The notes: generated from the sequence alone by a model not told the origin. A stretch of 38,330 nt of DNA from Frankia sp. RB7 (GCA_030403585.1 JAUEPE010000065.1:1-38330), one strand, 5' to 3'. Counted from the stretch's first letter, positions 16,521 to 25,505 are shown. Program-made: numbers and translations.

Positions 16521-18302
16521 ATGCCCGCTTCTGTACAGACGTTGATGCGCGAGGAATCGCCGGCGACGGGCGTGGTCAAGGTCCCGACGCCGAAGGAGGA
16601 CGGGTTTGCCGATGCCTTCTCTGCGCTTTTGGTGCGCGAGGGCTTCGTCGACGCAGGAGCGGTTGCCAGGGCCAGGCGCGCTTCGGAGGCCGCATCCGAG
16701 CGTCTGGACATCGTCATGGTGAAGCTTGGCCTACTTTCGGAAACCGATCTTTGTGGTGCGTATGCTGCCTATTGCGGGCTTAAGGTCGTACGATCGTCCG
16801 ACGTTCCGCTGCAGCCGGTGTTGACTGATCGGCTGAAGCTCCCCTTCCTCAAAGCCAGCCGCACGTTGCCGATATCAACATCCGACGGGGCTCTGTTGCT
16901 TGCGACCGTTGATCCGTTCGATGAAGAGGCACATAGAGCGATCGGTTACATGCTCGGCTGTAAGGTCGATCTCGCGGTCATCGCTCCCGCAGACATTGAG
17001 CGCGCATTTCGCAAGCTCTACCAAGATACGGGCGCCCAGGCAGCCGGCGACGATCAGGGAATAATCGCGGCCAGCGTAGCGGACGGAAACGAGATTGACG
17101 TCGAGCGCTTGCGCGACATCGCCAATGAAGCGCCGATCATACGCTTGGTGAACCAGATCATCGCGGGGGCCGTCGAGCGTGGAGCCTCCGACGTTCATAT
17201 CGAGCCGGGGCGAGACACGGTTCTCGTTAGAATCAGGCTCGATGGATTTCTTCAGCAGGAACGCGTCGTGCCATCGACGCTCAAGGCCGCACTGACGACG
17301 CGCATCAAGATCATGGCCAAGCTGGACATAGCCGAGCGTCGTCTGCCGCAAGACGGGCGTATCAAGACCGCAGTCCGCGGTACCGAGATAGACGTACGCG
17401 TTTCGACGCTGCCGACTGCATTCGGCGAGAGCCTTGTCCTGCGAATTCTCGATCGCACCAGGGTCGAACTCGACTTTTCCAAGCTCGGTCTCGATCAAGA
17501 CATTCAGGCGGGGCTGTATCGTCTGATGTCGTTGCCGAGCGGTATTATTCTGGTCACGGGCCCGACGGGAAGTGGAAAGACGACAACGCTGTACACCGCG
17601 TTGAACGAGCTTAATCGGCCGGAATTGAAGCTCTTCACTGTGGAAGATCCGATCGAATACCAGCTCGGTGGTATCAACCAGATTCAAGTTCAGCCGCAGA
17701 TTGGCCTGGATTTCCCCGCCGCGCTTCGCTCAATCCTTCGCCAAGATCCGGACATCATCATGATTGGTGAGATCCGCGATCTCGAGACGGCGCGCATCGC
17801 CGTTCAGGCATCGTTGACTGGTCATCTTGTGTTTTCGACCCTTCACACCAACAGCGCCATCGCCGCGATCACCCGTCTAATGGATATCGGCATCGAACGT
17901 TATCTGCTCGCCTCGACACTTACCGGAGTGATGGCTCAGCGTCTGGTACGTAGATTATGCCCGCACTGCGCGCGCCCAGCCGCCTATCGCGCCGAGGCTA
18001 CAGCGCGTCTGAAATGGCCGGTTCCTGAGGGTCTTGCAATCGATTGGTCGGGGGCACGTGAGGCCGTCGGTTGCGAGGCCTGTCACACTACCGGTTATCT
18101 CGGACGAACCAGCGTTGCCGAGCTTCTAGTCATCGACGACGACATGCGGGAAGCGGTCGGCAGACGGAACGACGATCGACGAACCATGATCTCACTCGCA
18201 CGACATACAGGCTTCCATACGCTCTATGAGGCCGGCCTCATCAAAGTCTCGCAGGGGGAGACGACGATCGAAGAGGTACTCAGAGTGTCGCGATCGAGCT
18301 AG
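16521..18302 (+). CDS. gspE: T2SS cytoplasmic ATPase GspE
   Basis: The hexameric ATPase that drives pseudopilus assembly from the cytoplasmic side. The ATG at 16521 gives 593 residues; a GTG at 16482 without a ribosome binding site would add 13. The N-terminal region has an MshEN/GspE_N-like pattern (RLDIVMVKLGLLSETDLCGA). The ATPase core has Walker A GPTGSGKTTTLY (about 346), an Asp box (EDPIEYQLGGINQIQV), Walker B QDPDIIMIGEIRD (about 406) and a His box (TGHLVFSTLHTNSA). A zinc site of two CxxC pairs follows (CPHC near 480, CEAC near 518). It would dock on GspL and GspF. Eleven bases separate it from gspF. Confidence 0.96.
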   Translation: MPASVQTLMREESPATGVVKVPTPKEDGFADAFSALLVREGFVDAGAVARARRASEAASERLDIVMVKLGLLSETDLCGAYAAYCGLKVVRSSDVPLQPVLTDRLKLPFLKASRTLPISTSDGALLLATVDPFDEEAHRAIGYMLGCKVDLAVIAPADIERAFRKLYQDTGAQAAGDDQGIIAASVADGNEIDVERLRDIANEAPIIRLVNQIIAGAVERGASDVHIEPGRDTVLVRIRLDGFLQQERVVPSTLKAALTTRIKIMAKLDIAERRLPQDGRIKTAVRGTEIDVRVSTLPTAFGESLVLRILDRTRVELDFSKLGLDQDIQAGLYRLMSLPSGIILVTGPTGSGKTTTLYTALNELNRPELKLFTVEDPIEYQLGGINQIQVQPQIGLDFPAALRSILRQDPDIIMIGEIRDLETARIAVQASLTGHLVFSTLHTNSAIAAITRLMDIGIERYLLASTLTGVMAQRLVRRLCPHCARPAAYRAEATARLKWPVPEGLAIDWSGAREAVGCEACHTTGYLGRTSVAELLVIDDDMREAVGRRNDDRRTMISLARHTGFHTLYEAGLIKVSQGETTIEEVLRVSRSS

Positions 18303-18313
18303 GGGAGTATCGC

Positions 18314-19561
18314 GTGTCCACATTCCAGTATCGCGCTTATACAAGGCAAGGCGTCGTTACCTCGGGCACGATCGTCGCCGAAGAGCTCGAGGCTGCCATT
18401 GAGGCACTCTATGTATCCGGCCTTACGCCGGTGGAGACGTTGCGTTGCGCGGACGGTGACTCGCCGTCGGGCGCGCGCCCGATCGAACGGAGCGTCCTTG
18501 GCCGACGCCAGCGTAGCTCCAAACGTGTGGGATTAAAGGAGTTATCCGCGTTCACGACTGAACTTGCGTCGCTCGTGAGCTCCGGCGTTCCCGTCGATGC
18601 ATCATTTCGAGTGCTCGCTGGCGCTGGCGCGTCACCCAGGCGGATCGCCCTCGCGAATGGGTTACTCAAGGACATTCTGGCCGGTCTGCAGCTGTCGGAG
18701 GCCATGGGGCGGAGACCGGAGGTTTTCCCCCCCGACTACATTGCGATTCTAGCCGGAGGCGAGGCCGGAGGGCAAACTGCACAGGCGCTCACTTTGTTAG
18801 GAGAGATGCTGGCCCGGCGCGTCGACATCAGAAACAAGATTCGTGGATCTCTAGTTTATCCCGCGATTCTATTGATGATGTCGCTTATGTCGATTGCTGT
18901 GATCGTCTTCGTGCTCATCCCGAATCTCACGCCTATCTTTTCTGATGCGGGCCTCCCTTTGCCGGGCATCCTGGCGGTGCTTGCCGATTTGCCGGATAAT
19001 TGGCCCAAGTTTCTGTTTTGGAGTGCAGTTGGAACTGCCGTGGGTTGGATGGCCTATCGCAGAATAGCCGCCGACGAGTCGACGATGAAGAAGCTCGATC
19101 ATCTTAAATGTCGCCTCCCCCTCATAGGGTCTCTCATTCAACGACGAGAGGCGAGCCAGTTTGCGCGCTCGGCCGGCAGCCTCGTCGAGGCCCGGGTGCC
19201 TCTCATGGCCGCGCTCCAGACAGCACGCTCGTTGGTGAGCAATCGATATTTGAGTGCTCGCTACAGCGACGCAATCAGTCGGGTACCCGAGGGCAAGGCG
19301 CTCAGTCAGGTGCTCGAGGGCATGGGGCTGATTCCACCGGCAATGATACGCCTTATCGCTGTGGGCGAGGAGACCGGGCAGCTCGCAAAGATGCTCGTCC
19401 GGGTCGCATCCAATCTGGAAAACGAAGTCCAGGGCAAGATTGAACAGCTTGTCGGACTGCTCACTCCGCTACTTACCGTCGGGATCGGCGGCCTTGTTGG
19501 TGCTCTGATCCTCCAGGTGATGAGTGCCGTCCTGTCGATTAATAATTTGGCCTATCAATGA
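18314..19561 (+). CDS. gspF: T2SS inner-membrane platform protein GspF
   Basis: The polytopic platform protein that couples GspE to pseudopilin addition. It starts at a GTG with AGGGGAG six bases ahead, and that site overlaps the end of gspE. It has 415 residues, the usual length. Two T2SF domains are present: the first around LKELSAFTTELASLVSSGVP, the second around REASQFARSAGSLVEARVPL. The membrane segments are at about 178-205 (YPAILLMMSLMSIAVIVFVL), about 228-245 and near the C-terminus (LLTPLLTVGIGGLVGALILQ). The C-terminal GEETGQLAKML motif is typical of the family. The gene ends in an ATGA overlap with gspH. Confidence 0.96.
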   Translation: MSTFQYRAYTRQGVVTSGTIVAEELEAAIEALYVSGLTPVETLRCADGDSPSGARPIERSVLGRRQRSSKRVGLKELSAFTTELASLVSSGVPVDASFRVLAGAGASPRRIALANGLLKDILAGLQLSEAMGRRPEVFPPDYIAILAGGEAGGQTAQALTLLGEMLARRVDIRNKIRGSLVYPAILLMMSLMSIAVIVFVLIPNLTPIFSDAGLPLPGILAVLADLPDNWPKFLFWSAVGTAVGWMAYRRIAADESTMKKLDHLKCRLPLIGSLIQRREASQFARSAGSLVEARVPLMAALQTARSLVSNRYLSARYSDAISRVPEGKALSQVLEGMGLIPPAMIRLIAVGEETGQLAKMLVRVASNLENEVQGKIEQLVGLLTPLLTVGIGGLVGALILQVMSAVLSINNLAYQ

Positions 19562-19995
19562 GGCGGCCCGTTGCGACATCGGCGGGCTTTTCGCTGATCG
19601 AGACCCTCGTCGTGCTTTCGATCATTGCGCTGGTCTCGGCCGCGGTGTTGTCAGCCAAGCCAAAAACGGCGGCTGCGCGGATCAATGCCGAAGCTCGCTC
19701 GATCGCAGCAAGTCTCCAACTGGCCCGTAGCCGCGCTCGTGCTCGCAACGCTGAAATTGTCGTTGGCGTCGATACGCAAAAAGGGCGCTTTGGAATCGTC
19801 GACGCGATGCGCCAATTGCCGGATGGCATGGAAGTGAGCTTGACGGTTGCGGCAACCGAGCGGCATGGATCAGTTGGCGCAGTGCGGTTTTACCCGGACG
19901 GTCGCTCGAGCGGCGGAGAAATCCTGCTTACCTATCAGGGACGCACAGAGCGTGTCGTCGTCAACTGGTTTACCGGCGACTCGAGGATCGAGTGA
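19558..19995 (+). CDS. gspH: T2SS minor pseudopilin GspH
   Basis: A pseudopilin of 145 residues overlapping gspF by four bases (ATGA). A ten-residue leader ends in SAG, then FSLIETLVVLSIIALVSAAV, giving cleavage between Gly10 and Phe11 with Glu at mature position 5. The GspH features are a mid-size periplasmic domain with SLQLARSRARARNAEIVVGV, then FYPDGRSSGGEILLTY near the end, the typical GspH/FimT C-terminal pattern. It joins the minor pseudopilin set along the pseudopilus shaft. Confidence 0.9.
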   Translation: MRRPVATSAGFSLIETLVVLSIIALVSAAVLSAKPKTAAARINAEARSIAASLQLARSRARARNAEIVVGVDTQKGRFGIVDAMRQLPDGMEVSLTVAATERHGSVGAVRFYPDGRSSGGEILLTYQGRTERVVVNWFTGDSRIE

Positions 19996-20441
19996 TGTCG
20001 GCTCGCGCTTCGACATACAGATCGTCCGCTCGCGGCACCTGCCTCGCAAGCCAACGCGGCTTCACCTTGATAGAGGTGCTTATTGCTTTTGTTGTGCTTG
20101 CTATTGGCCTTGGTACTCTAGCTGTTGGAATCACGACCGCTTTGCGAGCCGATGCGAAAGTGCATAGCAAGCGCCTGCTCGATCAGATTGCGGAATCTAG
20201 GCTTGAGGCGGCTGGCCGGACAGGCCCGTTGAGGAATGGTCGCCGTGAGGGGCGCACCGGCCGATACGGTTGGCAGGAGATCGTGACGCCTGTCCGCATC
20301 GGAAAAGCCCGAACACAGGATGGAGGCACTCCGCCGAGTACCTCGTTGGTGCCGTCCTGGGTGGAGGTCGTCGTGCAGGACGAGGCCGGTATGGAGACGA
20401 AGCTAGCTGCTCTCAAGCTTGTGCCGGGAGCGGCACAATGA
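19995..20441 (+). CDS. gspI: T2SS minor pseudopilin GspI
   Basis: A pseudopilin of 148 residues whose ATG overlaps the gspH stop by one base (TGATG). A GTG three bases earlier is a possible start. The leader of 22 basic residues ends in SQRG and is followed by FTLIEVLIAFVVLAIGLG, with Glu at mature position 5. The helix continues as LRADAKVHSKRLLDQIAESR, the conserved GspI segment. The rest is a small beta-rich domain ending in WVEVVVQDEAGMETKLAALK. GspI nucleates the tip complex with GspJ and GspK. It ends in an ATGA overlap with gspJ. Confidence 0.9.
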   Translation: MSARASTYRSSARGTCLASQRGFTLIEVLIAFVVLAIGLGTLAVGITTALRADAKVHSKRLLDQIAESRLEAAGRTGPLRNGRREGRTGRYGWQEIVTPVRIGKARTQDGGTPPSTSLVPSWVEVVVQDEAGMETKLAALKLVPGAAQ

Positions 20442-21085
20442 TCCGACATGGACAGTCGCGAAGGCTTCGCAGGCTCCCCTCTCGCGCGTCCGAACGCGGA
20501 CTCACCTTGATCGAGCTTCTCGTATCCTTGGCAATTCTCGTAATCCTGACGAGCTTTATTGTCGGCGGACTGTCGACCGCGATCCGCGCATTTGATGCTG
20601 ACCGCCGCAACAGCATTGAAATGTCGACCGATGCTGCCGGGGAGAGCCTCCGCGGCCTGATTGCCTCTGCGGTGCCGATCGCCAATACACAGCAGGTTGG
20701 TGGGATTCTGTTTCAGGGGCAACGAGAGGAATTGCGCTTCGTGGTTCTGAGCGAAGGCCGCACATTGCGGGGAGGCCTGCAAGACGTCCGTATTCGCCGT
20801 CGCAACGATGAACTGATTATCGAGGTCTTCGGATCGTTGAGAGAAGCCGATGCTCACAAATCGCCAATTTCCTCGACGACCATCGTGAGCGGCTTGCGCG
20901 ACATTCGCTTCCGTTATTTCGGGATCGCCGGCGCGAAGGGCGAGGCCGCGTGGCGCGACAATTGGAGTGGGGCCGGGCGATTGCCCGCACTGGTCGAGAT
21001 CGGCTTCGATTTCAAGGAGACTGGGCGCAATAGCCCCGCGACAGTCGTTGCACTTCGCAACGAAGGGACGCCGGGAGGGTCCTAG
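20438..21085 (+). CDS. gspJ: T2SS minor pseudopilin GspJ
   Basis: A pseudopilin of 215 residues. The frame is open further upstream, but the ATG at 20438 overlaps the gspI stop (ATGA) and leaves a proper 21-residue basic leader. Cleavage falls between Gly21 and Leu22 (ASERG, then LTLIELLVSLAILVIL), with Glu at mature position 5. GspJ features include GLSTAIRAFDADRRNSIEMS and the C-terminal GLRDIRFRYFGIAGAKGEAA followed by LPALVEIGFDF. It pairs with GspI and GspK at the pseudopilus tip. An 83-base gap follows before gspL. Confidence 0.9.
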   Translation: MIRHGQSRRLRRLPSRASERGLTLIELLVSLAILVILTSFIVGGLSTAIRAFDADRRNSIEMSTDAAGESLRGLIASAVPIANTQQVGGILFQGQREELRFVVLSEGRTLRGGLQDVRIRRRNDELIIEVFGSLREADAHKSPISSTTIVSGLRDIRFRYFGIAGAKGEAAWRDNWSGAGRLPALVEIGFDFKETGRNSPATVVALRNEGTPGGS

Positions 21086-21168
21086 GCCGTGGTCGGCGTT
21101 ACGCCTCGTAAACAATTGGTAAATATACTGGCCAGATCGATGTTCGGATTTGCAGGGAAAACAGGCCG

Positions 21169-22284
21169 ATGACCGACGTCTCGGTGACGAGATTACAGGC
21201 GCCGCGTGTACTTGCGGATGGGTGGCGACAATTCACGCGTTGGTGGGTGGATGAACTGCGTGAGTGCGCACCAAGGGCCTGGCGCCATGTCTTGCAGGGT
21301 CGGAGCGAAACACGGCTTTTCATCTGGACCGACAACGACACCATTGTCGGTCGTTTGGTCGCTCCGTCAGGCGTTCAAGAACGCCGCTTTCAAGTAAGTC
21401 GTCTTAGCCGCGCGCAGGTCGATGATTGGCTTGCCGAATGCGGGTGCGAGCGTGATGCGGTACAGGTCGGCGTTGCGCTGGAATCTGATCTCTTTTTTCA
21501 GCGCGAGTTCAAGCTGCCACGATCGGAACTCGACGCGCTGAAGCGAATTCTCGCGCAGGAAGTCGTTCACCGTACGCCATTCCAGCTCATCGACATCTGG
21601 CATGGTGTGACGCCGGATACTTCGTCGAACGTGGGCGTGGCGAGTTTTCGCCACTGGATCATTCCAAGAGATCGGGCCGCGACCGAACTAGCTCGGTTTG
21701 GCCTGCAGACGTCGGAAATCGACTTCATTGCGGTCAAGCCGGCGGCTGACGCGCCCATATCGGTCGTTCCGCTTGCGGAAAGCCAGCACGATGAACCGCC
21801 CTGGGTGTTGCGAACGACGCGCATCTTTGCGGTGGCGCTGCTGGTTGTCGTGGTGATGGGCTTGCTCGGATTCGAGTGGTGGCAATCAAGTCGAGCGGCG
21901 GGGCTCGAGGATGAGCTCTACGAAGCAAAGCAGGGCGTTCAACTTGGACAACAGGGCGCAGGATCGCCCGTTCGGCTCTTGGCACTCAAGGCTGTGCCGG
22001 GCAGCCTCGCTGCCTGGGATGAGCTGTCGCGTGTCATTCCGGACCATACGTTTTTAACGGAAGTACGGATTGCCGCCGGAACGATCACGTTGTCGGGGGT
22101 ATCGTCGGATGCCGCTCGACTTGTGCGAATTCTGGACGGTTCCCGACTTTTCACGGGTGCAACCCTGGTAGGGCCGATCACGCCCGACGCGACCGAGCGG
22201 CGGGACCGGTTTCGCTTGAGCCTGAAGCTCCGGAAGGCTGGTGCGGGCCGTGTTGCCAAGTCGGCGGAAAGGCCTGAATCATGA
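21169..22284 (+). CDS. gspL: T2SS assembly protein GspL with PilN-like C-terminal part
   Basis: A bitopic inner-membrane protein of 371 residues that recruits GspE and contacts GspM. The cytoplasmic region (1-215) resembles the actin-like GspL/PilM fold, including LPRSELDALKRILAQEVVHR and TPFQLIDIWHG. One membrane segment lies at about 217-236 (IFAVALLVVVVMGLLGFEWW). The periplasmic part (VIPDHTFLTEVRIAAGTITL, then GVSSDAARLVRILDGSRLF) is of PilN type, as in T2SS variants where GspL carries a PilN-like ferredoxin fold. CAGG precedes the ATG. The gene overlaps gspM by ATGA. Confidence 0.88.
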   Translation: MTDVSVTRLQAPRVLADGWRQFTRWWVDELRECAPRAWRHVLQGRSETRLFIWTDNDTIVGRLVAPSGVQERRFQVSRLSRAQVDDWLAECGCERDAVQVGVALESDLFFQREFKLPRSELDALKRILAQEVVHRTPFQLIDIWHGVTPDTSSNVGVASFRHWIIPRDRAATELARFGLQTSEIDFIAVKPAADAPISVVPLAESQHDEPPWVLRTTRIFAVALLVVVVMGLLGFEWWQSSRAAGLEDELYEAKQGVQLGQQGAGSPVRLLALKAVPGSLAAWDELSRVIPDHTFLTEVRIAAGTITLSGVSSDAARLVRILDGSRLFTGATLVGPITPDATERRDRFRLSLKLRKAGAGRVAKSAERPES

Positions 22285-22880
22285 CGGGTGCACTTCTCCG
22301 GCGGCGGCTGATTTTTTTAGGGATGAACGGTGCGATCGCACTGGCTCTCTGCTTTGCGATCCTGGGGCCAATCGCTTCTCATTTCGCCGATCGCAACGAC
22401 GACATATTGGATAGCGCAGCGCAGCTTGCGCAGATCCGGCATGTCGCAGACGAAGCGGCCAAGCTTGCCAAGACTTCCACATCGGATTTTGACCCGTATC
22501 TACCGGGAGCCGAAGAGCGGGTCGCCAGCGCCGACCTTCAAGCTAACCTTCAAGCCCTGGCTGGCGCCAAAGGATTGGCGGTACAGGCTACCCGCGGTCT
22601 ACCAGGTCGTCAGGCGGGACAATGGCGAGCAGTTCCAGTCGGGCTGGAGGTCGAGGGCACGGCCGCGGCCGTGCGAGAGCTGGTTGCCGCGATCGAGACC
22701 CAGACGCCGTTTCTGTTCGTCGCAGACTTGTCGCTGCGAACGCTCGCCGACGGTGACGATAGTCGTATGCGGGCAAGCTTGACGGTCGAGGGAGCGCTGC
22801 GCAGCTCGCCTGCTTCATCTGCAGGACCTTTGTTGAGCGAGAACCGACCCGATAGCGTTGCGAAGGCGACCAGCCGATGA
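22281..22880 (+). CDS. gspM: T2SS assembly protein GspM (GspMb type)
   Basis: A protein of 199 residues with one N-terminal membrane helix (about 10-31, LIFLGMNGAIALALCFAILG), a helical stretch and a ferredoxin-like periplasmic domain. That domain contains LQALAGAKGLAVQATRG and LEVEGTAAAVRELVAAIETQ, then FLFVADLSLR. This layout, with the phrase pattern of a PilO-like fold, fits the GspM subtype found in alphaproteobacteria. It would partner with GspL in the inner-membrane platform. It overlaps both neighbours by four bases. Confidence 0.82.
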   Translation: MTGALLRRRLIFLGMNGAIALALCFAILGPIASHFADRNDDILDSAAQLAQIRHVADEAAKLAKTSTSDFDPYLPGAEERVASADLQANLQALAGAKGLAVQATRGLPGRQAGQWRAVPVGLEVEGTAAAVRELVAAIETQTPFLFVADLSLRTLADGDDSRMRASLTVEGALRSSPASSAGPLLSENRPDSVAKATSR

Positions 22881-23503
22881 CCGAGTTGGCATCCCAAAAC
22901 GGTCGGTGGCAACTTTGGCAAACCATCGCAAGGTCGCGTCTCGATTTCGAGTTGGCATATTTTGGCCGGCTCGTGCGCAGTCAAATCCCCAGCCGGAGAG
23001 AGCTGAAGTCTATTGCGCCTCTGAAGCGGGCCTTGCTGCTTGGCCTTGCCGGATTGACGGCGCTCGCGGTCGTCGCGCCGATCGTCGCCATCGTGTCGTT
23101 GGAGCTCGCGATAGCCAGCCAGTCCGCGTTGGGAAGCAACGGTGGCCGAGCTCCAATAGGTCGAGAGAACCGTGGCGCTGGAACCTACGAGAACATCTTG
23201 CAGCGTCCGCTTTTCTCGAGGAGCCGCCAACTCCTGGCTGTGGCAGCGCCTCCGCCAGTCGTCGATGCGCAAGCGCTGCCGGCTCGGACGGTGCTGGACC
23301 CCAGCGTCGCACTCAGAGGTGTTTTCATGAACGGCGAGCGAGCCAAGGCGTTTCTGACCTCAACGGACAACCCGGTAGGAGTTTGGATCGCATTGAACGA
23401 CCAATGGTCGGGTTGGCGCCTCTCCGAGGTGAAGCCCAACCAGATCGTGCTCGAGGCCGATGGTGAACGGCAGACCTTACAGTTGACTGTCCTGGCGAAA
23501 TGA
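22877..23503 (+). CDS. Short GspC-like (or GspN-labelled) T2SS protein
   Basis: A protein of 208 residues with one membrane segment (about 52-77, LLLGLAGLTALAVVAPIVAI) and a small periplasmic domain. That domain has the homology-region pattern of GspC: ILQRPLFSRSRQ, a proline-rich linker, then LRGVFMNGERAKAFL and LEADGERQTLQLTV. In GspC this domain binds the secretin N0 domain and links the inner and outer membrane parts. Here it ends after the domain, with no PDZ or coiled-coil extension. Annotation pipelines may call such genes GspN, so I leave the symbol empty. It overlaps gspM and the peptidase gene by four bases each. Confidence 0.75.
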   Translation: MTELASQNGRWQLWQTIARSRLDFELAYFGRLVRSQIPSRRELKSIAPLKRALLLGLAGLTALAVVAPIVAIVSLELAIASQSALGSNGGRAPIGRENRGAGTYENILQRPLFSRSRQLLAVAAPPPVVDAQALPARTVLDPSVALRGVFMNGERAKAFLTSTDNPVGVWIALNDQWSGWRLSEVKPNQIVLEADGERQTLQLTVLAK

Positions 23504-24129
23504 TCGCGGAGCTGCGTAAAACGACGACGCGGACCGGACACTACCTGAGGCTCGCTCTGGTTTGCCGCGAGCCCTATCGAGATCAGGTGGTTGTCGTTTG
23601 GCTCCTTATTGTTGGATTGCTCTGGATTCTCCTGAGCGGCTCGGCCGATCAGAGGTGGACGATCTATTTCGCGCTGAGCGTTACACTCGCCGCACTGCTG
23701 GCAGCAATCTGCGCCATCGACGCCCGTTTTGGCATCATCCCAGACAGACTTGTCGGAGCGTTGGCTGCCTGCGGCTTGGCAGCAGTATGGCTCCTGGATT
23801 TGAGCGAGATGATGTATCGCCTCGCGGAAGTCGCTATCGTGCTGATCGCGATCGTGGCTTTTCGTTCGATCTATCGTTGGGTCCGTGGTTACGATGGGCT
23901 TGGCTTTGGCGACGTCAAATTTCTTGCTGCGGCGACGTTTTGGATCGGCCTTCACTCGCTACCGGTGTTGCTTTTGATCGCCGTCGTCTCGGCGCTTGCA
24001 AGCGCCTTTCTGCTCAGGTCTGCGCGCTACGAAGTCGATGGCCGGCATGCCATCCCGTTCGGCCCTCATCTCGCCGTCGGGCTGTGGCTCGCGTGGGCGT
24101 TTGATCCGATGGGCGTACTGCTGGGATAG
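23500..24129 (+). CDS. gspO: Prepilin peptidase, short A24 type
   Basis: An inner-membrane aspartic peptidase that removes the leader from the pseudopilins. It has 209 residues and about six membrane segments. The two catalytic aspartates are visible: D74 in IDARFGIIPD and D138 in GLGFGDVKFLAAA. The N-terminal cysteine-containing methyltransferase domain of PilD is absent, so it is a minimal, CpaA/TadV-sized enzyme. N-methylation would then be missing or done elsewhere. It is the last gene of the overlapping run and converges on the VanZ-like gene 11 bases later. Confidence 0.88.
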   Translation: MIAELRKTTTRTGHYLRLALVCREPYRDQVVVVWLLIVGLLWILLSGSADQRWTIYFALSVTLAALLAAICAIDARFGIIPDRLVGALAACGLAAVWLLDLSEMMYRLAEVAIVLIAIVAFRSIYRWVRGYDGLGFGDVKFLAAATFWIGLHSLPVLLLIAVVSALASAFLLRSARYEVDGRHAIPFGPHLAVGLWLAWAFDPMGVLLG

Positions 24130-24140
24130 GTACGCAAATC

Positions 24141-24560
24141 CTAGTTGCGCGCTCGAGCTTCAGGTTGCTTTGCGCTCGATCGAATGAACTGAATGAGCCT
24201 GACAGCGGCAATGCCCGCGCAACCCGCAAGGATCTTCTCTGACGCATCCAATAAGGTGCCGTGTCGATCGGGGGTCAATGTCTGAAGCAACTCGAAGGTA
24301 ATGGCGCTTCCAATCACGATCAGGCAGATCATGCGTGTGCGCAGAGGATAGGCCATCGCGAAGAGACTACCTAGTGTCAGAAAGGCGATCGCGTGCTCCA
24401 AATGCGCCCACGTCGTCATATTCAAACCGAAGAGGAAAGGTCTGACTTTGAAGTAGACCGAATAGATGAATTGCACCTTGGTCAGCGTGCCGTACCCAAT
24501 CAGGGAAACTGCAGCCCAGGCGGCGATTGCAAGCGTGGTTGCGACAATCGATCTATTCAT
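24141..24560 (-). CDS. VanZ-like family membrane protein
   Basis: A protein of 139 residues with about four membrane segments: near 7-25, 49-70 (LEHAIAFLTLGSLFAMAYPL), 76-92 and 112-128. It carries the VanZ-like signature, here FELLQTLTPDRHGTLLDASE followed by KILAGCAGIAAV. It shares this plan with the gene at 377-742. It converges on the prepilin peptidase gene. The partner genes give no specific role, and resistance to glycopeptides should not be assumed in a Gram-negative. Confidence 0.78.
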   Translation of the reverse strand: MNRSIVATTLAIAAWAAVSLIGYGTLTKVQFIYSVYFKVRPFLFGLNMTTWAHLEHAIAFLTLGSLFAMAYPLRTRMICLIVIGSAITFELLQTLTPDRHGTLLDASEKILAGCAGIAAVRLIQFIRSSAKQPEARARN

Positions 24561-24772
24561 TCCCCGCTTATGCAGCGCAAAGTGCCAAGCGTCCAGATTT
24601 TTCGTGGAGAGGGTTCCAAATGGCCTGGCGCCTTTTGCGTCGGCGTTTCTTAACTACCGTGCCGCCTGAAAGCTTAACCACGTCTCGGGTGAGCAGTACT
24701 CGCCGCGGCCGCGAGTAGGTAGATTGAACATCGTCGCACCGGAGGGGAGGGCGAACGGAGGCTGGTTAATCG

Positions 24773-25132
24773 ATGAAAGTCACGACGTTTAAGGTGATCA
24801 CGGCCGCACTATTGGCGGTGCTTGCTCCCTCCCTCGTAGAAGCGAGCAACAGAACTGGACCCAACCGCAAGCCACATTGGCGCAGCGCGTATGGATACTA
24901 TGCTCGCATTGCGCCCCCTGTCGTGACCGTCGTGACGCCGGATCTCTCGTACCCGGTTGCGGCTTACGTCTACAACAGGTTGGATGACGGGTACGACTAT
25001 CCCTTCGGTTATGGCGAATACGCAATTTACGGGAGATGGGCGCGTGATATCTATGGCCGCCCGGACGTGACGCGGTGTCGCCTGGTTTGGTTCGACGGTC
25101 CGCGATTGCGCAGCCTTAATCGCTGCAATTGA
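24773..25132 (+). CDS. Small secreted tyrosine-rich protein
   Basis: A protein of 119 residues with a signal peptide (1-24, ending in VEAS). GGAGG stands ten bases before the ATG. The mature chain is rich in Tyr, Arg, Gly and Pro (RSAYGYYARIAPPVVTVVTP, later YDYPFGYGEYAIYGRW). Two cysteines near the C-terminus (RCRLVWF and NRCN) could pair. No named domain is recognised. The export signal and aromatic composition fit a periplasmic or surface protein. Confidence 0.65.
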   Translation: MKVTTFKVITAALLAVLAPSLVEASNRTGPNRKPHWRSAYGYYARIAPPVVTVVTPDLSYPVAAYVYNRLDDGYDYPFGYGEYAIYGRWARDIYGRPDVTRCRLVWFDGPRLRSLNRCN

Positions 25133-25505
25133 TCAAGTCTGTACGCTGAGGTAATGGAACGAAATAGCAATCTCTTCAAGATGTTAGATGGTGGCACGTG
25201 CCCGATGCGTGCATCGGGAGACCGAGGAAAATATTGCGACAGCCAGTTTGAGCAGGCCATTTGGAGTGAGATGTGGCGACGAGAAATCGCGCACGTGGTC
25301 GCGAGCTAAATATTGCGCCGCCGATTGCTTCCGATCTGATCACGTTTCGCTTTGAATCGCGTGCGCACCGAGGGATCGAGCCGTTCTGCTTTTTGCAGAA
25401 GGCATTGAAACTAAGTTAACCATGGATCCTGAGACGCTTTGGACGAAACTCGAGGGGCCGCCGACATAAATTGCCGGCTCGGCCCATTCAACGACTGCAG
25501 TCGAT
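25133..25505. other. Intergenic, nothing recognised
   Basis: About 370 bases. Short frames on the minus strand (25051-25260, 25340-25528) overlap the flanking genes and lack ribosome binding sites. No repeat, hairpin terminator or RNA gene was recognised. Confidence 0.4.

Noticed and set aside
20183..21115. 310-codon minus-strand frame
   Set aside because: It lies antisense to gspI and gspJ, both of which have clear prepilin signals.
24141..24560. Glycopeptide resistance gene (vanZ)
   Set aside because: Only the broad VanZ-like signature is present. No other van genes are nearby, and the host appears Gram-negative.
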